From: Lachnoclostridium sp. An196 | GTDB taxonomy: Bacteria; Bacillota; Clostridia; Lachnospirales; Lachnospiraceae | Length of the DNA: 64,000 nt | Assembly (NCBI RefSeq): GCF_002160135.1 | Contig: NZ_NFJZ01000005.1 | Coordinates: forward strand, 62,001-126,000 | Direction of reading: 5' to 3' | In this document: in pieces, positions 27,457 through 35,021 of the stretch | How positions within the stretch are numbered: the stretch's first letter is position 1 | Layout: the number at the start of each line of letters is the position of its first letter | Made by a program: the position numbers and the translations under genes | The notes under the pieces: generated by a model | Told to the model about the DNA's origin: nothing | The model's database searches: none | The model's input: only the letters and a program-made list of their open reading frames with translations

Positions 27457-27870
27457 TTACAGTTCTCCGATCCCTTCTTCCAGATAATATGGAAATACCA
27501 GATTATTTGGATTGTTGGTTGCTCGTACCGTGTAATGAATATTCAGATACACAGCCCCCCTGTCTGTTCTCCGCCTGTCCACATCCACTTTCACATTGCG
27601 GATCCTCGGCTCATATTTGGTCAGCGCGTCCTCCACTTCATGGCTGATCCGCACTGCGAATGCAGAATCCGGCACATCAAACAGATACTCATGAACCGCA
27701 CACCCGAAATCCGGCAGCATGGCCCTCTCTTTTTTCCGCGTCATTAAAATAATATAGATCGACTGGCGGATATCTTCTTCATTCTCCGCCATCACAAACT
27801 GCCCGGTAGCCGGGTCGATCCTGGGAGGAAATGCGAAGCCTCTCCCCAAAAATGCTTTTGTTCTGTCCAT
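27457..27870 (-). CDS. gp25/GPW-like baseplate wedge protein
   Basis: A 137-residue protein with the gp25 fold signature FGCAVHEYLFDVPDSAF followed by a helix and a strand ending VNIHYTV-like (YLNIHYTVRATNNPNNLVFP). gp25 is a small conserved wedge protein around the hub that nucleates sheath assembly. A start six codons earlier is possible but its Shine-Dalgarno spacing is poor; GGCGGG six bases from the ATG of MDRTKAFLG supports the start given. It lies between the spike and the Afp11-like gene. Confidence 0.9.
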   Translation of the reverse strand: MDRTKAFLGRGFAFPPRIDPATGQFVMAENEEDIRQSIYIILMTRKKERAMLPDFGCAVHEYLFDVPDSAFAVRISHEVEDALTKYEPRIRNVKVDVDRRRTDRGAVYLNIHYTVRATNNPNNLVFPYYLEEGIGEL

Positions 27871-27908
27871 ACCTTTCCCGCCTTTCATCTCCGACTGCCG
27901 CGCTCCTA

Positions 27909-28688
27909 TCAGTTCACCTGTACGACGGCTCCCTTCAATGCCAGCGGACCGGATGCCTGCACGTTTACCTGTGCCTGTCCCTTCAGATCTACCTGCGCCC
28001 CTTCCATCTTAAGAGACGCGTTTGCTTTCAGCCCGATCTCATTGTCGGCTGAAACAGAAACTTTGGAAGCTTTCAGCTGGATATTTCCTCCGCTTCCATC
28101 CATGGTCAGCTCTGTGCTCCCTGCTTTCAGGCTGATCTTCTTATCTGCCTGCACAGACACTCCGCCGTTTTTATAATCCAGTTCCAGAAAATTTTTTCCA
28201 TCCTTATCCGCCACGCGCACGCTCTCCTTTTCATCGTCCGCCGTGATCACATGTCCTTTGGGCGTGGTCAGTGTAATATTTGCTTTCCCTTCCTCCTCCT
28301 GGATCAGGATATCCAGACCGCCCTTGGTTTTCAAATGCTTCTTTAAATTTTTATCGTCAAAGCTGTCATTTACAATGGATGCCCCCTCCGGATACAGACT
28401 TCCCAGCAGGAAGGGACGTTTCAGACTGCCGCCGATAAACCCTACAAGTACGGTCTCATCGATCTCCGGAACACAGTACATCCCATAGTCTTTTCCTGTA
28501 TACGGGGAAAGCAGCCGCACCCATTCGCACATATTTTTCCCGGTCTCCCAGACAGTGAATTCTACTTTCACCATTCCTTTGAAATCCGGATTATTGTTTT
28601 CCACCACCGTTCCCTGGACGAATCCGGGGACGGTCTGGCTGTCATAACGTTCATTTTCTTTCTGCAGCAAATCGGTTATGGAATTCAC
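27909..28688 (-). CDS. CIS spike protein (gpV/VgrG C-terminal-like)
   Basis: A 259-residue protein with an OB-fold-like N-terminal part (FVQGTVVENNNPDFKGMVKV, then VLVGFIGGSLKRPFLLGSLY) and a C-terminal beta-helix. The helix part is seen as repeating short strands such as SISLKAGSTELTMDG-like and ASLKMEGAQVDLKGQ blocks. It is the trimeric needle under the tube. The frame is open 51 codons further upstream inside the hub gene. GGAGGTG eight bases before a GTG that overlaps the hub stop by four bases fixes the start used, with translational coupling. Confidence 0.9.
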   Translation of the reverse strand: MNSITDLLQKENERYDSQTVPGFVQGTVVENNNPDFKGMVKVEFTVWETGKNMCEWVRLLSPYTGKDYGMYCVPEIDETVLVGFIGGSLKRPFLLGSLYPEGASIVNDSFDDKNLKKHLKTKGGLDILIQEEEGKANITLTTPKGHVITADDEKESVRVADKDGKNFLELDYKNGGVSVQADKKISLKAGSTELTMDGSGGNIQLKASKVSVSADNEIGLKANASLKMEGAQVDLKGQAQVNVQASGPLALKGAVVQVN

Positions 28689-29782
28689 AGACTGTCCACC
28701 TCCGCCTTCAAATATGTACGGTAGCCGCTTCTGTCCACCACATGCCGCACACAGGTCACATAATATTTCCGGTTCATACGCGAGGACAGCTGATCCAGCT
28801 CCACATAGCGTCCCGGCGCCAGTTCCGGGATTCCGATACATTCGCAGTCCATCTGTCCGAAACGGGCAAGCCCCGCATCCAGGCGGGTCTGAGCGCGTAA
28901 TTTGGCCTCTGCGGCGTCCTTAACGCCCGGCTCATAATAAACCTGATGAGAATCTCCCATCATTTTTTTCGGGCCGGAACCGCTGCCATACGTTCCTGCC
29001 GGCGATGCCTCTCCGCTGATCTGCTTCCCGCTGGAAGCATCGATGCTGCGCACCTCGATCTTTTTTACCAGTTCCTGTCCCGATATCGTGAAACGGGCAT
29101 TGAGCAGCCCTTTTCCCGGAACCAGCTTCATGATCGGAGAAGTCACTTTTCTGCGCTTTCGAAAATACACCTTTCCCTGCAGCACAAAAAATTCAAATCC
29201 GTTCTTTGAGGCCTGCTCCACAATCAGGTCATAGTCCGACATCATGTGGCTGCGCAGCGGTACTTCCTCTTCCGGACATCGATCCAGCTCTTTTCCCGCC
29301 AGATAGCTGCTGGCCGGCGTTTCTCCCAGAACCGCCGAAACTACGGCGTCCGCACTTTTCTGGGTAAAAAACTCCATCCGCCGGGTCTTCATCAGGAGCC
29401 CTTTCAGATCCATGCATTCCACATAAATATCAAAGCCGCTGCCATCTGAACCGTACCTGTATTCGATCCGGTTAATGTATCCTTTAAACACCGACTCCAG
29501 ACGTACATATCCCAAGGATACCTCCACGGTCTCGCCCAGCTGCAGGACGTCTGTCTCGCTGATATAGTCTGTCAGTTTCGGTTCATAAGCCCCGATCACC
29601 AGGAACGTACACCCGGAGGCCTCGAATCCGTTGGTCAGCTCCAGTTCCAGTTCCCCGATCTGAAGTTTTTCCCCCGATATCAGTTTCCTGCTGCCCACCT
29701 GAATCTCCAGCTCCGGAGACACAAAACCATTGTATTTCTTTTCCAGTTCCGCATAGGTGGCGGTAACACTCATCAAATCCAT
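28685..29782 (-). CDS. CIS hub protein (gpD/gp27-like)
   Basis: A 365-residue protein of the phage late-control D family. LGYVRLESVFKGYINRIEY near residue 95, YDLIVEQASKNGFEFFVLQG near residue 185 and a C-terminal ELAPGRYVELDQLSSRMNRK are typical. The hub trimer joins the tube to the spike. The ATG is preceded by GGAGGGCAGCAT. The end overlaps the spike start by four bases, so hub and spike are probably made in matched amounts. Confidence 0.88.
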   Translation of the reverse strand: MDLMSVTATYAELEKKYNGFVSPELEIQVGSRKLISGEKLQIGELELELTNGFEASGCTFLVIGAYEPKLTDYISETDVLQLGETVEVSLGYVRLESVFKGYINRIEYRYGSDGSGFDIYVECMDLKGLLMKTRRMEFFTQKSADAVVSAVLGETPASSYLAGKELDRCPEEEVPLRSHMMSDYDLIVEQASKNGFEFFVLQGKVYFRKRRKVTSPIMKLVPGKGLLNARFTISGQELVKKIEVRSIDASSGKQISGEASPAGTYGSGSGPKKMMGDSHQVYYEPGVKDAAEAKLRAQTRLDAGLARFGQMDCECIGIPELAPGRYVELDQLSSRMNRKYYVTCVRHVVDRSGYRTYLKAEVDSL

Positions 29783-29804
29783 ATGCTGCCCTCCGTTCCT
29801 GCTT

Positions 29805-30536
29805 CTACAGCGCCGGGATCTTCAGACGTTTTGTATAATCCACTTTTCTGGGATTCAATATCCCATTTTCCCGTGCGATCTCTTTCCAGCATGACGCATC
29901 GTCATACTCCATGTCCGCAAGCATCCAAAGTTCCTCTCTGGGGTTCATCCTGCGGTACTTTGTGCGGTCCGGGGACTGGCGCGGATTTGCCCCGATATCA
30001 TTCAGGAGTTCTTTTTCTTCGCCTTTTATCGACATCTCTATATTCGCCCTCACCGGCTGTCCGTTTCGGTTGAACATCTGGTACTGAATCGTCAAAGAAG
30101 TCACAATGCCGTAAAATTCCATAGTCCCCCATGAAAAGCAGAGCAGATCATTTTTATGAGAATCAGGAGTGATCTTCGTGAGCATGGACAGATCTTTGCA
30201 GATCCCCGCCAGTTCATTCTCATCTTTTAAATAATCCGGATATTTTTCAACTTCATCGTCTTCTTCTACATAGGTTGTCGTATCCAGACGAAGCTTAACC
30301 TGCATCGTGGCCAGGCTTTCCTGCTCCTGCTGCTGCTGTTCCGGCGTTGCGTTCTGTCCTTTTCCGTTCGTTTCACTGGAATTAACGCCCCGGCTGATCG
30401 AATACTCGGCAGGATTAAACTGAACCTCTATAGATTTCTTCTTGTTTTTGTCAAGAGGATCCGGATATGTCAGAGTCGCCTTGATCAGCGTCCCGTCTCC
30501 CCAAATCAGTTTTCGTCTCTCATCATTGGAAATCAT
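29805..30536 (-). CDS. CIS tube-baseplate adaptor (Afp7-like, LysM end)
   Basis: A 243-residue protein with the CIS-tube motif VQFNPAEYSISRGVN near residue 40 and a C-terminal LysM-like module (ELWMLADMEYDDASCWKEIA). These proteins link tube and hub in T4 gp53/Afp7 fashion; the LysM part here acts inside the particle rather than on cell wall. The ATG shares one base with the preceding stop (TAATG). A Gln-rich stretch near residue 66 is a low-complexity insert. It stands between the 938-residue protein and the hub. Confidence 0.85.
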   Translation of the reverse strand: MISNDERRKLIWGDGTLIKATLTYPDPLDKNKKKSIEVQFNPAEYSISRGVNSSETNGKGQNATPEQQQQEQESLATMQVKLRLDTTTYVEEDDEVEKYPDYLKDENELAGICKDLSMLTKITPDSHKNDLLCFSWGTMEFYGIVTSLTIQYQMFNRNGQPVRANIEMSIKGEEKELLNDIGANPRQSPDRTKYRRMNPREELWMLADMEYDDASCWKEIARENGILNPRKVDYTKRLKIPAL

Positions 30537-33352
30537 TACCGAAATCCTCTCCTTTCCCTCTCTGTCTTCAGTCGTTCTTCCAGTCTGCGGTAAACCTGGT
30601 CCGCGATCCTGCCCACGCTTTTATCCAGCTGCAGGTTCAACGCGCGTTCCATCTGCCGGGCAAGCTGAATGCCGCTTTTCCCTTCTGTCAGCAAAGACGG
30701 CTGGTTCGTAATAACCTCCCTGACGATCTCCTTCTGGCGTTCCATCAGTTTTTCCTGATGTATCACAGTCTTTTCTTTCTCAGTTCTGATCTCCGTGACG
30801 ATCTCTTCTACTTCTTTTTTCAGCCGTCGGGTTTCCTGCTGTGTTTGCTGCGGATCCGGTTCTCTGGCAAAAACCATCGCAGCAGGATCCGGACGCATCG
30901 TCAAGGACGCGTTTTCACCCGGAAATCTCATCCGGACACCCGCACCGTTTTTTTCCGCTGTCAGGGAACCTCTATATTCCATCATTTTTTCTGACCGTAC
31001 ACGTACCTGATAAGCTCTCAGGACCGTCTCAAGCGCTTCTTTTGTCTCCGGAGCCTCTGCCCGATTTCCGGCATAATCCGCAAGTACCTTTTCTATCTGC
31101 TGCAGAGCTACGGATCTGGCTGCCGCTTTTCCTCCTGTATGCCCTGCAGCCGCATCCGCTCCCCGAAGTATCTGTTCTGCTGTTTCATGGACAGTCCGGT
31201 CCAAAATGACGGATGGTTCCATCCCATAGCCGGCCAGACGCCCCGAAAGTACCGGACTCATGCCCGGTTCCGCAGATACGGTTCCCCGCCGGATTTCCGG
31301 AAGGACCGTTTCGATAATCTCACGGCGGATCTGCGCCGTCTCATCCCGGGTGTACTCCAGTACTGCCGGTGCCATCTCAAATCTCCGGAATACAGCGCCT
31401 TCTTTCTTTCCAGTCTCTGCGCTCAGATGAAACATCGAATCCGCATGCCTCGTCACCGACTCTGTAAACTCTCTGTTTCTCTGTATATGATCCTGCAGTG
31501 CAGACTCGCTTTTCTCCTGTTCTTCCGATGTCCGGTGCACCGCCTTTGCCCCCTGCGCCGTTGTCTGCACAGACACGGTATCCTGTGGCGTCTGACGCGC
31601 GGACACTGTATCTTCCGGCATCCGCCGCACACTCTTTGTGTCTTCTGATGTGCTGCGCGCAGACGCAGTGTCTTCCGGCATCCGCCGCGCGGATATTTCT
31701 TCTCCGCGGGACTGTGATGCCTGCGGCTGTTTTTCCGAGATTTCTTCCGCTTCAGAACGGTCCCCGGTCTCTTCCAGATAGACGATCGGGATGTCCGCAT
31801 CTGCGCGGACAGATGCATGCCTCATCACCGACTCTGTAAATTCCCTGTTTCTCTGTATATGATCCTGCAGTGCAGGCTCACTTTTCTCCTGTTCTTCCGA
31901 TGTCCGGTGCACCGCCTCATCCTGCGCCGTTGTCTGCGCAGGCACGGTATCCTGTGGCGTATGACGCGCGGACGCGGTGTCTCCTTCCGGCATCCGCCGC
32001 GCGGATATTTCCTCTCTGCGGGGCTGCGATGCCTGCGGCTGTTTTTCCGGGGTTCTTTCCGCTTCCGAACGATCCCCGGTCTCTTCCAGATAGACGATCG
32101 GGATGTCTGCATCTGAGCGGACAGATACTTCCTTCGCCCTGTCTGCATGCTCTCTTTTTAGCTCTGCCTTTTCTTCCACCTCTCTGGCAAAATCCAGGCT
32201 TCGCCTTATGGCGTCGTCCCAGGCATTTCTTTCTTTTTCATCTGCCGGTCCTAAAGATGCAGGCTTTGCTTCCCGGCTCTGCAGCTCCTGCGCTGCCGGA
32301 AATTCTGCCGGCGCTGTCTGCCGGACCGCGTCTGTCTGCTGCGCGTCCTGCCGGACCGCGTCTTCCTGCTGTGCATCCCGTCGGACCGTATCCTCCTGCT
32401 GTGCGGGATGTGCGGCAGGCTGCCCGGATGTTTTTTGCCCTTTCGCAGACAACACTGAAACAGGCGTCACCGGCCCCGCTTTTTCCGCTGCCCTGCCTTC
32501 TGTTTCATATTCCTGCGTCCGCGCTTCTTCAGGATATTCCAGGGACAGGAAATCGGTACGCTGTCGCGGAAGAACATTTCCTGCGTCCTGAAAAAGAAAA
32601 GAAGTTTTCTGTTCTGTGCTCCCGGTCTGCCTTCTGGCCTCTGCCAGCGCTTTTTCCAGAAAATAGGTCTGTCCGGCAGACTCCTCTTCCGGATAATTGA
32701 AATGCACCGGCTCCTCTGGTACAATTTCTGTTCTCTCCCGGCGTTTCGCCAAAGACTGTCCCGCAGATTCCCGGAATACAGACCAGGTCTGTCCGCCCGG
32801 CTGCAAGACCCGGTTCTCCGGATACCGGTCCGCATAATACTGCTGAACCGTTGTCGCATAAATACTGCTGTTATATATATTTTCAAGTTTCCGAAACAGA
32901 ATTGTCTGTTCCTTCTGCTCACTGTTTTCTTCTTTCTGTGCCGGAAGCAGCCGTTCTTTCAATATCTCCAGCTGCCTTGTCCCGCCCTCTTTCATGAGCG
33001 TGCGGATCTCCCGGCTAAAATCCCGTATCACCCGTTCCCGGGCTTCGGGCATCTCTTCTCTTACCGCTCTTTCTATCTGCTTTTCCAGACCAGGATAAAG
33101 CGGCTGATAGATCCGGTTTTCCAGAATCTGCGTCAAAAAAGTCAGATTCTGCCGATACAGGTAATTTTCTTCTTTCAGATTTGTAACCTGAAAAAGATTC
33201 GTCACATATTGTTTCTGCTCACGAATCCCCTCCGGTTCCGGATCCTCTTCTTCTAAATATACCATCGGTGCGGATTCATAGTCGTATCCGAAGCCGCTGT
33301 GTTTTTTTATGATGCTGTCCGCGAAATCCAGAAAACGGCTCAAAGTCTCCAT
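30536..33352 (-). CDS. Repeat-rich 938-residue CIS protein of unknown function
   Basis: A charged protein with a helical N-terminal region (residues 1-200), a long Glu/Gln/Arg/Ser/Thr-rich middle that is probably disordered, and a helical C-terminal 260 residues with many charged heptads. The phrase DADIPIVYLEETGDRSEAE occurs twice, marking an imperfect tandem duplication at about residues 409-512 and 513-636. A shorter DAQQxDAVRQ triplet lies near residue 325. VYLEEEDPEPE near residue 31 resembles the repeat start. There is no signal peptide or membrane segment. It sits between tube and tube-adaptor genes. Roles as tape measure, scaffold or internal cargo are all possible; I do not recognise a family. 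Confidence 0.7.
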   Translation of the reverse strand: METLSRFLDFADSIIKKHSGFGYDYESAPMVYLEEEDPEPEGIREQKQYVTNLFQVTNLKEENYLYRQNLTFLTQILENRIYQPLYPGLEKQIERAVREEMPEARERVIRDFSREIRTLMKEGGTRQLEILKERLLPAQKEENSEQKEQTILFRKLENIYNSSIYATTVQQYYADRYPENRVLQPGGQTWSVFRESAGQSLAKRRERTEIVPEEPVHFNYPEEESAGQTYFLEKALAEARRQTGSTEQKTSFLFQDAGNVLPRQRTDFLSLEYPEEARTQEYETEGRAAEKAGPVTPVSVLSAKGQKTSGQPAAHPAQQEDTVRRDAQQEDAVRQDAQQTDAVRQTAPAEFPAAQELQSREAKPASLGPADEKERNAWDDAIRRSLDFAREVEEKAELKREHADRAKEVSVRSDADIPIVYLEETGDRSEAERTPEKQPQASQPRREEISARRMPEGDTASARHTPQDTVPAQTTAQDEAVHRTSEEQEKSEPALQDHIQRNREFTESVMRHASVRADADIPIVYLEETGDRSEAEEISEKQPQASQSRGEEISARRMPEDTASARSTSEDTKSVRRMPEDTVSARQTPQDTVSVQTTAQGAKAVHRTSEEQEKSESALQDHIQRNREFTESVTRHADSMFHLSAETGKKEGAVFRRFEMAPAVLEYTRDETAQIRREIIETVLPEIRRGTVSAEPGMSPVLSGRLAGYGMEPSVILDRTVHETAEQILRGADAAAGHTGGKAAARSVALQQIEKVLADYAGNRAEAPETKEALETVLRAYQVRVRSEKMMEYRGSLTAEKNGAGVRMRFPGENASLTMRPDPAAMVFAREPDPQQTQQETRRLKKEVEEIVTEIRTEKEKTVIHQEKLMERQKEIVREVITNQPSLLTEGKSGIQLARQMERALNLQLDKSVGRIADQVYRRLEERLKTERERRGFR
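31443..32126 (-). repeat. Imperfect tandem duplication inside the 938-residue gene
   Basis: Two head-to-tail copies at 31443-31814 and 31815-32126 share long identical runs, for example the segment coding GDRSEAE and that coding HIQRNREFTES. The copies differ in length by 60 bases (20 codons), matching an extra internal copy of a smaller RRMPEDTxSAR unit. The length differences are multiples of three, so the frame is kept. Confidence 0.8.
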
Positions 33353-33381
33353 TTATCACAACGCCTCCGTCCTGCTGTTCA

Positions 33382-33867
33382 TTACCAGTCCCAATCGTCC
33401 GGATCCATACCGCTCTTCTGATATCCGTCCTCTTCCAGCCTCTGGTACGTCATCTCCAGCGTCAGCGACATGATCCCGCTGTTCTCCGCATTCAGCTCGC
33501 TCAATGACGCCTTGCGAATCATGCATCCCTGCAGCTCATAGGATTTTACCGTCTCCCCTTCCGCCCCCAGCACATAGATCGATACCTCGCCCCGGATCCG
33601 GCGCCCCGGATAGTATTGGGTAAATTCGTCCTCATTCTGCAGCAGCCCTCTCTCCAGCGTCAGGATCTTTTCTTCGCGGACCGAGTCCCCCACGCTGTAT
33701 ACCATCCAGTTTCGTCCGCCTTCCACGAAAGTTTCCGTCGGGCGCGTCATCTCCAGTCCGGATATCCTGCGGAACGGAACCTGCTTCATGCCGCCCAGGA
33801 AAACATTAAAGTTATAACCCCGGCGGTATAATTCTCTGTTCTTGCTCTGTTGGGATGATTTTGCCAT
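33382..33867 (-). CDS. Second CIS tube protein (Afp5-like)
   Basis: A 161-residue gp19-like tube protein: YNFNVFLGGMKQVPFRRISG at the N-terminus and a long strand GIMSLTLEMTYQRLEEDG near the C-terminus. Many CIS carry a second tube variant that forms the first ring on the hub. The GGAGGCGGAG ribosome site two bases from the ATG of MAKSSQQSK supports this start over one eight codons upstream. It follows the small 57-residue CIS gene by 13 bases. Confidence 0.85.
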   Translation of the reverse strand: MAKSSQQSKNRELYRRGYNFNVFLGGMKQVPFRRISGLEMTRPTETFVEGGRNWMVYSVGDSVREEKILTLERGLLQNEDEFTQYYPGRRIRGEVSIYVLGAEGETVKSYELQGCMIRKASLSELNAENSGIMSLTLEMTYQRLEEDGYQKSGMDPDDWDW

Positions 33868-33880
33868 AACTCCGCCTCCG

Positions 33881-34054
33881 TTACACTTCAAATATATTTT
33901 TCGGTTTTCCGGATACTTTCTTATGAATCTCCGAAATCTCCGCGCAGAATCTCCGTCTGGTCCGGTGGTCCAGCTGCATCACGGTTTCATAGCTCCAGTG
34001 AAAATAATAAGCCAGGAAAGAAATCTCTTTATACAGCTCATCCTCCGGATACAC
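33881..34054 (-). CDS. Small CIS protein (57 residues)
   Basis: A GTG start two bases after the preceding gene's stop, with GAGGGCGGA upstream, opens 57 codons to TAA at 33881-33883. The peptide has the pattern of small proteins conserved between the two tube genes of many eCIS loci: ELYKEISFLAYYFHWSYETV then LDHRTRRRFCAEISEIHKK. That is an aromatic FHW motif followed by an Arg-rich LDHRTRRRF helix (compare DUF6760/T4 gp51-like). Function is unknown, probably assembly. Its reading frame fills the space between neighbours exactly, which strengthens the call. Confidence 0.8.
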   Translation of the reverse strand: MYPEDELYKEISFLAYYFHWSYETVMQLDHRTRRRFCAEISEIHKKVSGKPKNIFEV

Positions 34055-34056
34055 GG

Positions 34057-34425
34057 CTATTCCGCCCTCATAAAATTTACCGGTTTTTCAAATTTCTCGC
34101 CGCAGTGGGGACACACGCAGGTCTCCGTCAAAGTGTCCATGGAGTTGATCGTCTGGTACATATTCTGCAGGAACGCCAGATCGGCGGAAAACAATTTTTC
34201 AATAGTCGCCGGACGAATATGCTGCAGCGTCCCCAGCGAAGTGATCACACGGGACAACAGGATAATGGTCAGATAACCCGGGTTGTTCACCACTCTCGGA
34301 TCCCTCAGCGGAAGGATCTCATCCGCCGCCGTCGCCAGCCTCATAACCCCTTTTTTATGGATCTCTCCGTTCTCGTCTACATATCCTTTTGGAAGTTCAA
34401 ATTCAAATTCTGTAATCAGTTCCAT
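34057..34425 (-). CDS. CIS tail assembly protein with zinc-ribbon end
   Basis: A 122-residue protein between the tube genes. TEFEFELPKGYVDENGEIHK and AADEILPLRDPRVVNNPGYL match small phage-tail assembly proteins found at this place in eCIS loci. The C-terminus carries CVCPHCGEKFEKP, a CPxCG knuckle that could bind zinc with the other cysteine. AAGGAGAATTT before the ATG of MELITEF fixes the start; the frame is open for 22 more codons upstream. Its product may chaperone tube polymerisation. Confidence 0.72.
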   Translation of the reverse strand: MELITEFEFELPKGYVDENGEIHKKGVMRLATAADEILPLRDPRVVNNPGYLTIILLSRVITSLGTLQHIRPATIEKLFSADLAFLQNMYQTINSMDTLTETCVCPHCGEKFEKPVNFMRAE

Positions 34426-34480
34426 AAATTCTCCTTTTCCTGCGGGCAGCGGTCCGGGCGGGTCTGTGACGCCGCCCTCC

Positions 34481-34520
34481 GTCTGCCGCAAGGGATTCCT
34501 GCGGCCGTCATGCCGCAGAC
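34481..34520 (-). other. Hairpin in the 120-base gap after the main tube gene
   Basis: GTCTGCCGC (34481-34489) pairs with GCCGCAGAC (34512-34520) with one mismatch. The whole gap 34426-34545 is GC-rich and carries no gene. With no T tract, mRNA processing or protection of the tube/sheath transcript end is more likely than termination. Confidence 0.4.
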
Positions 34521-34545
34521 ACCTCCCCTGTCAATCCGGTCTTAT

Positions 34546-34986
34546 TTAGCTTTCTCTGTCCATGGACTCATACACCAGTTCCACGCTCTCAAACGCGATC
34601 TCACTGGAGCTTGCGTTAAAATCCGGAGCCGTATATTTGCTCGGCCATGCGTTGTAAAGATTCCACACTGCCAGCGCGGTCTCCCCGTCATCGTCAAACA
34701 GGGTGATCGTCACGTCTTTGTTATGATCCTCGCCCAGAGAAGTTCCCTGAGAGATAGAGGTTACCCACTCATAGAAACTCATGGAGCTGGTCATGCCCCA
34801 TTTCAGAGTTACGTTTCCGAATTTGGTCAGTCCGCTCATTTTTCTGGACCAGTTTACGCCTTCATCGCCTGTCCTGTACTCGATTACGTCGATACTCGCG
34901 TCAAAACCGCTTACCTCTGAAAAGCTCGCCTCGGTGATGCCGTCGATCTCGACCTTATAGTTATATTTTTTAAATGGATATGCCAC
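34546..34986 (-). CDS. Main CIS tube protein (gp19/Afp1-like)
   Basis: A 146-residue Hcp-like tube protein. YKVEIDGITEASFSEVSGFD at the N-terminus, KFGNVTLKWGM in the middle and EIAFESVELVYESM at the end are typical of T4 gp19-type tube proteins in CIS. Stacked hexamers form the inner tube. The start is GTG with GGAGGAACAGCAAC upstream. It follows the sheath gene by 35 bases, as in most CIS. Confidence 0.95.
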   Translation of the reverse strand: MAYPFKKYNYKVEIDGITEASFSEVSGFDASIDVIEYRTGDEGVNWSRKMSGLTKFGNVTLKWGMTSSMSFYEWVTSISQGTSLGEDHNKDVTITLFDDDGETALAVWNLYNAWPSKYTAPDFNASSSEIAFESVELVYESMDRES

Positions 34987-35021
34987 GTTGCTGTTCCTCC
35001 TTTACTATTCTTCTATAAGCC

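Noticed and set aside
34515-34543. TTGACA on the minus strand in the tube gap as a promoter
   Set aside because: The hexamer matches a -35 box, but 17 bases further the sequence is ATGACG with no usable -10 box.
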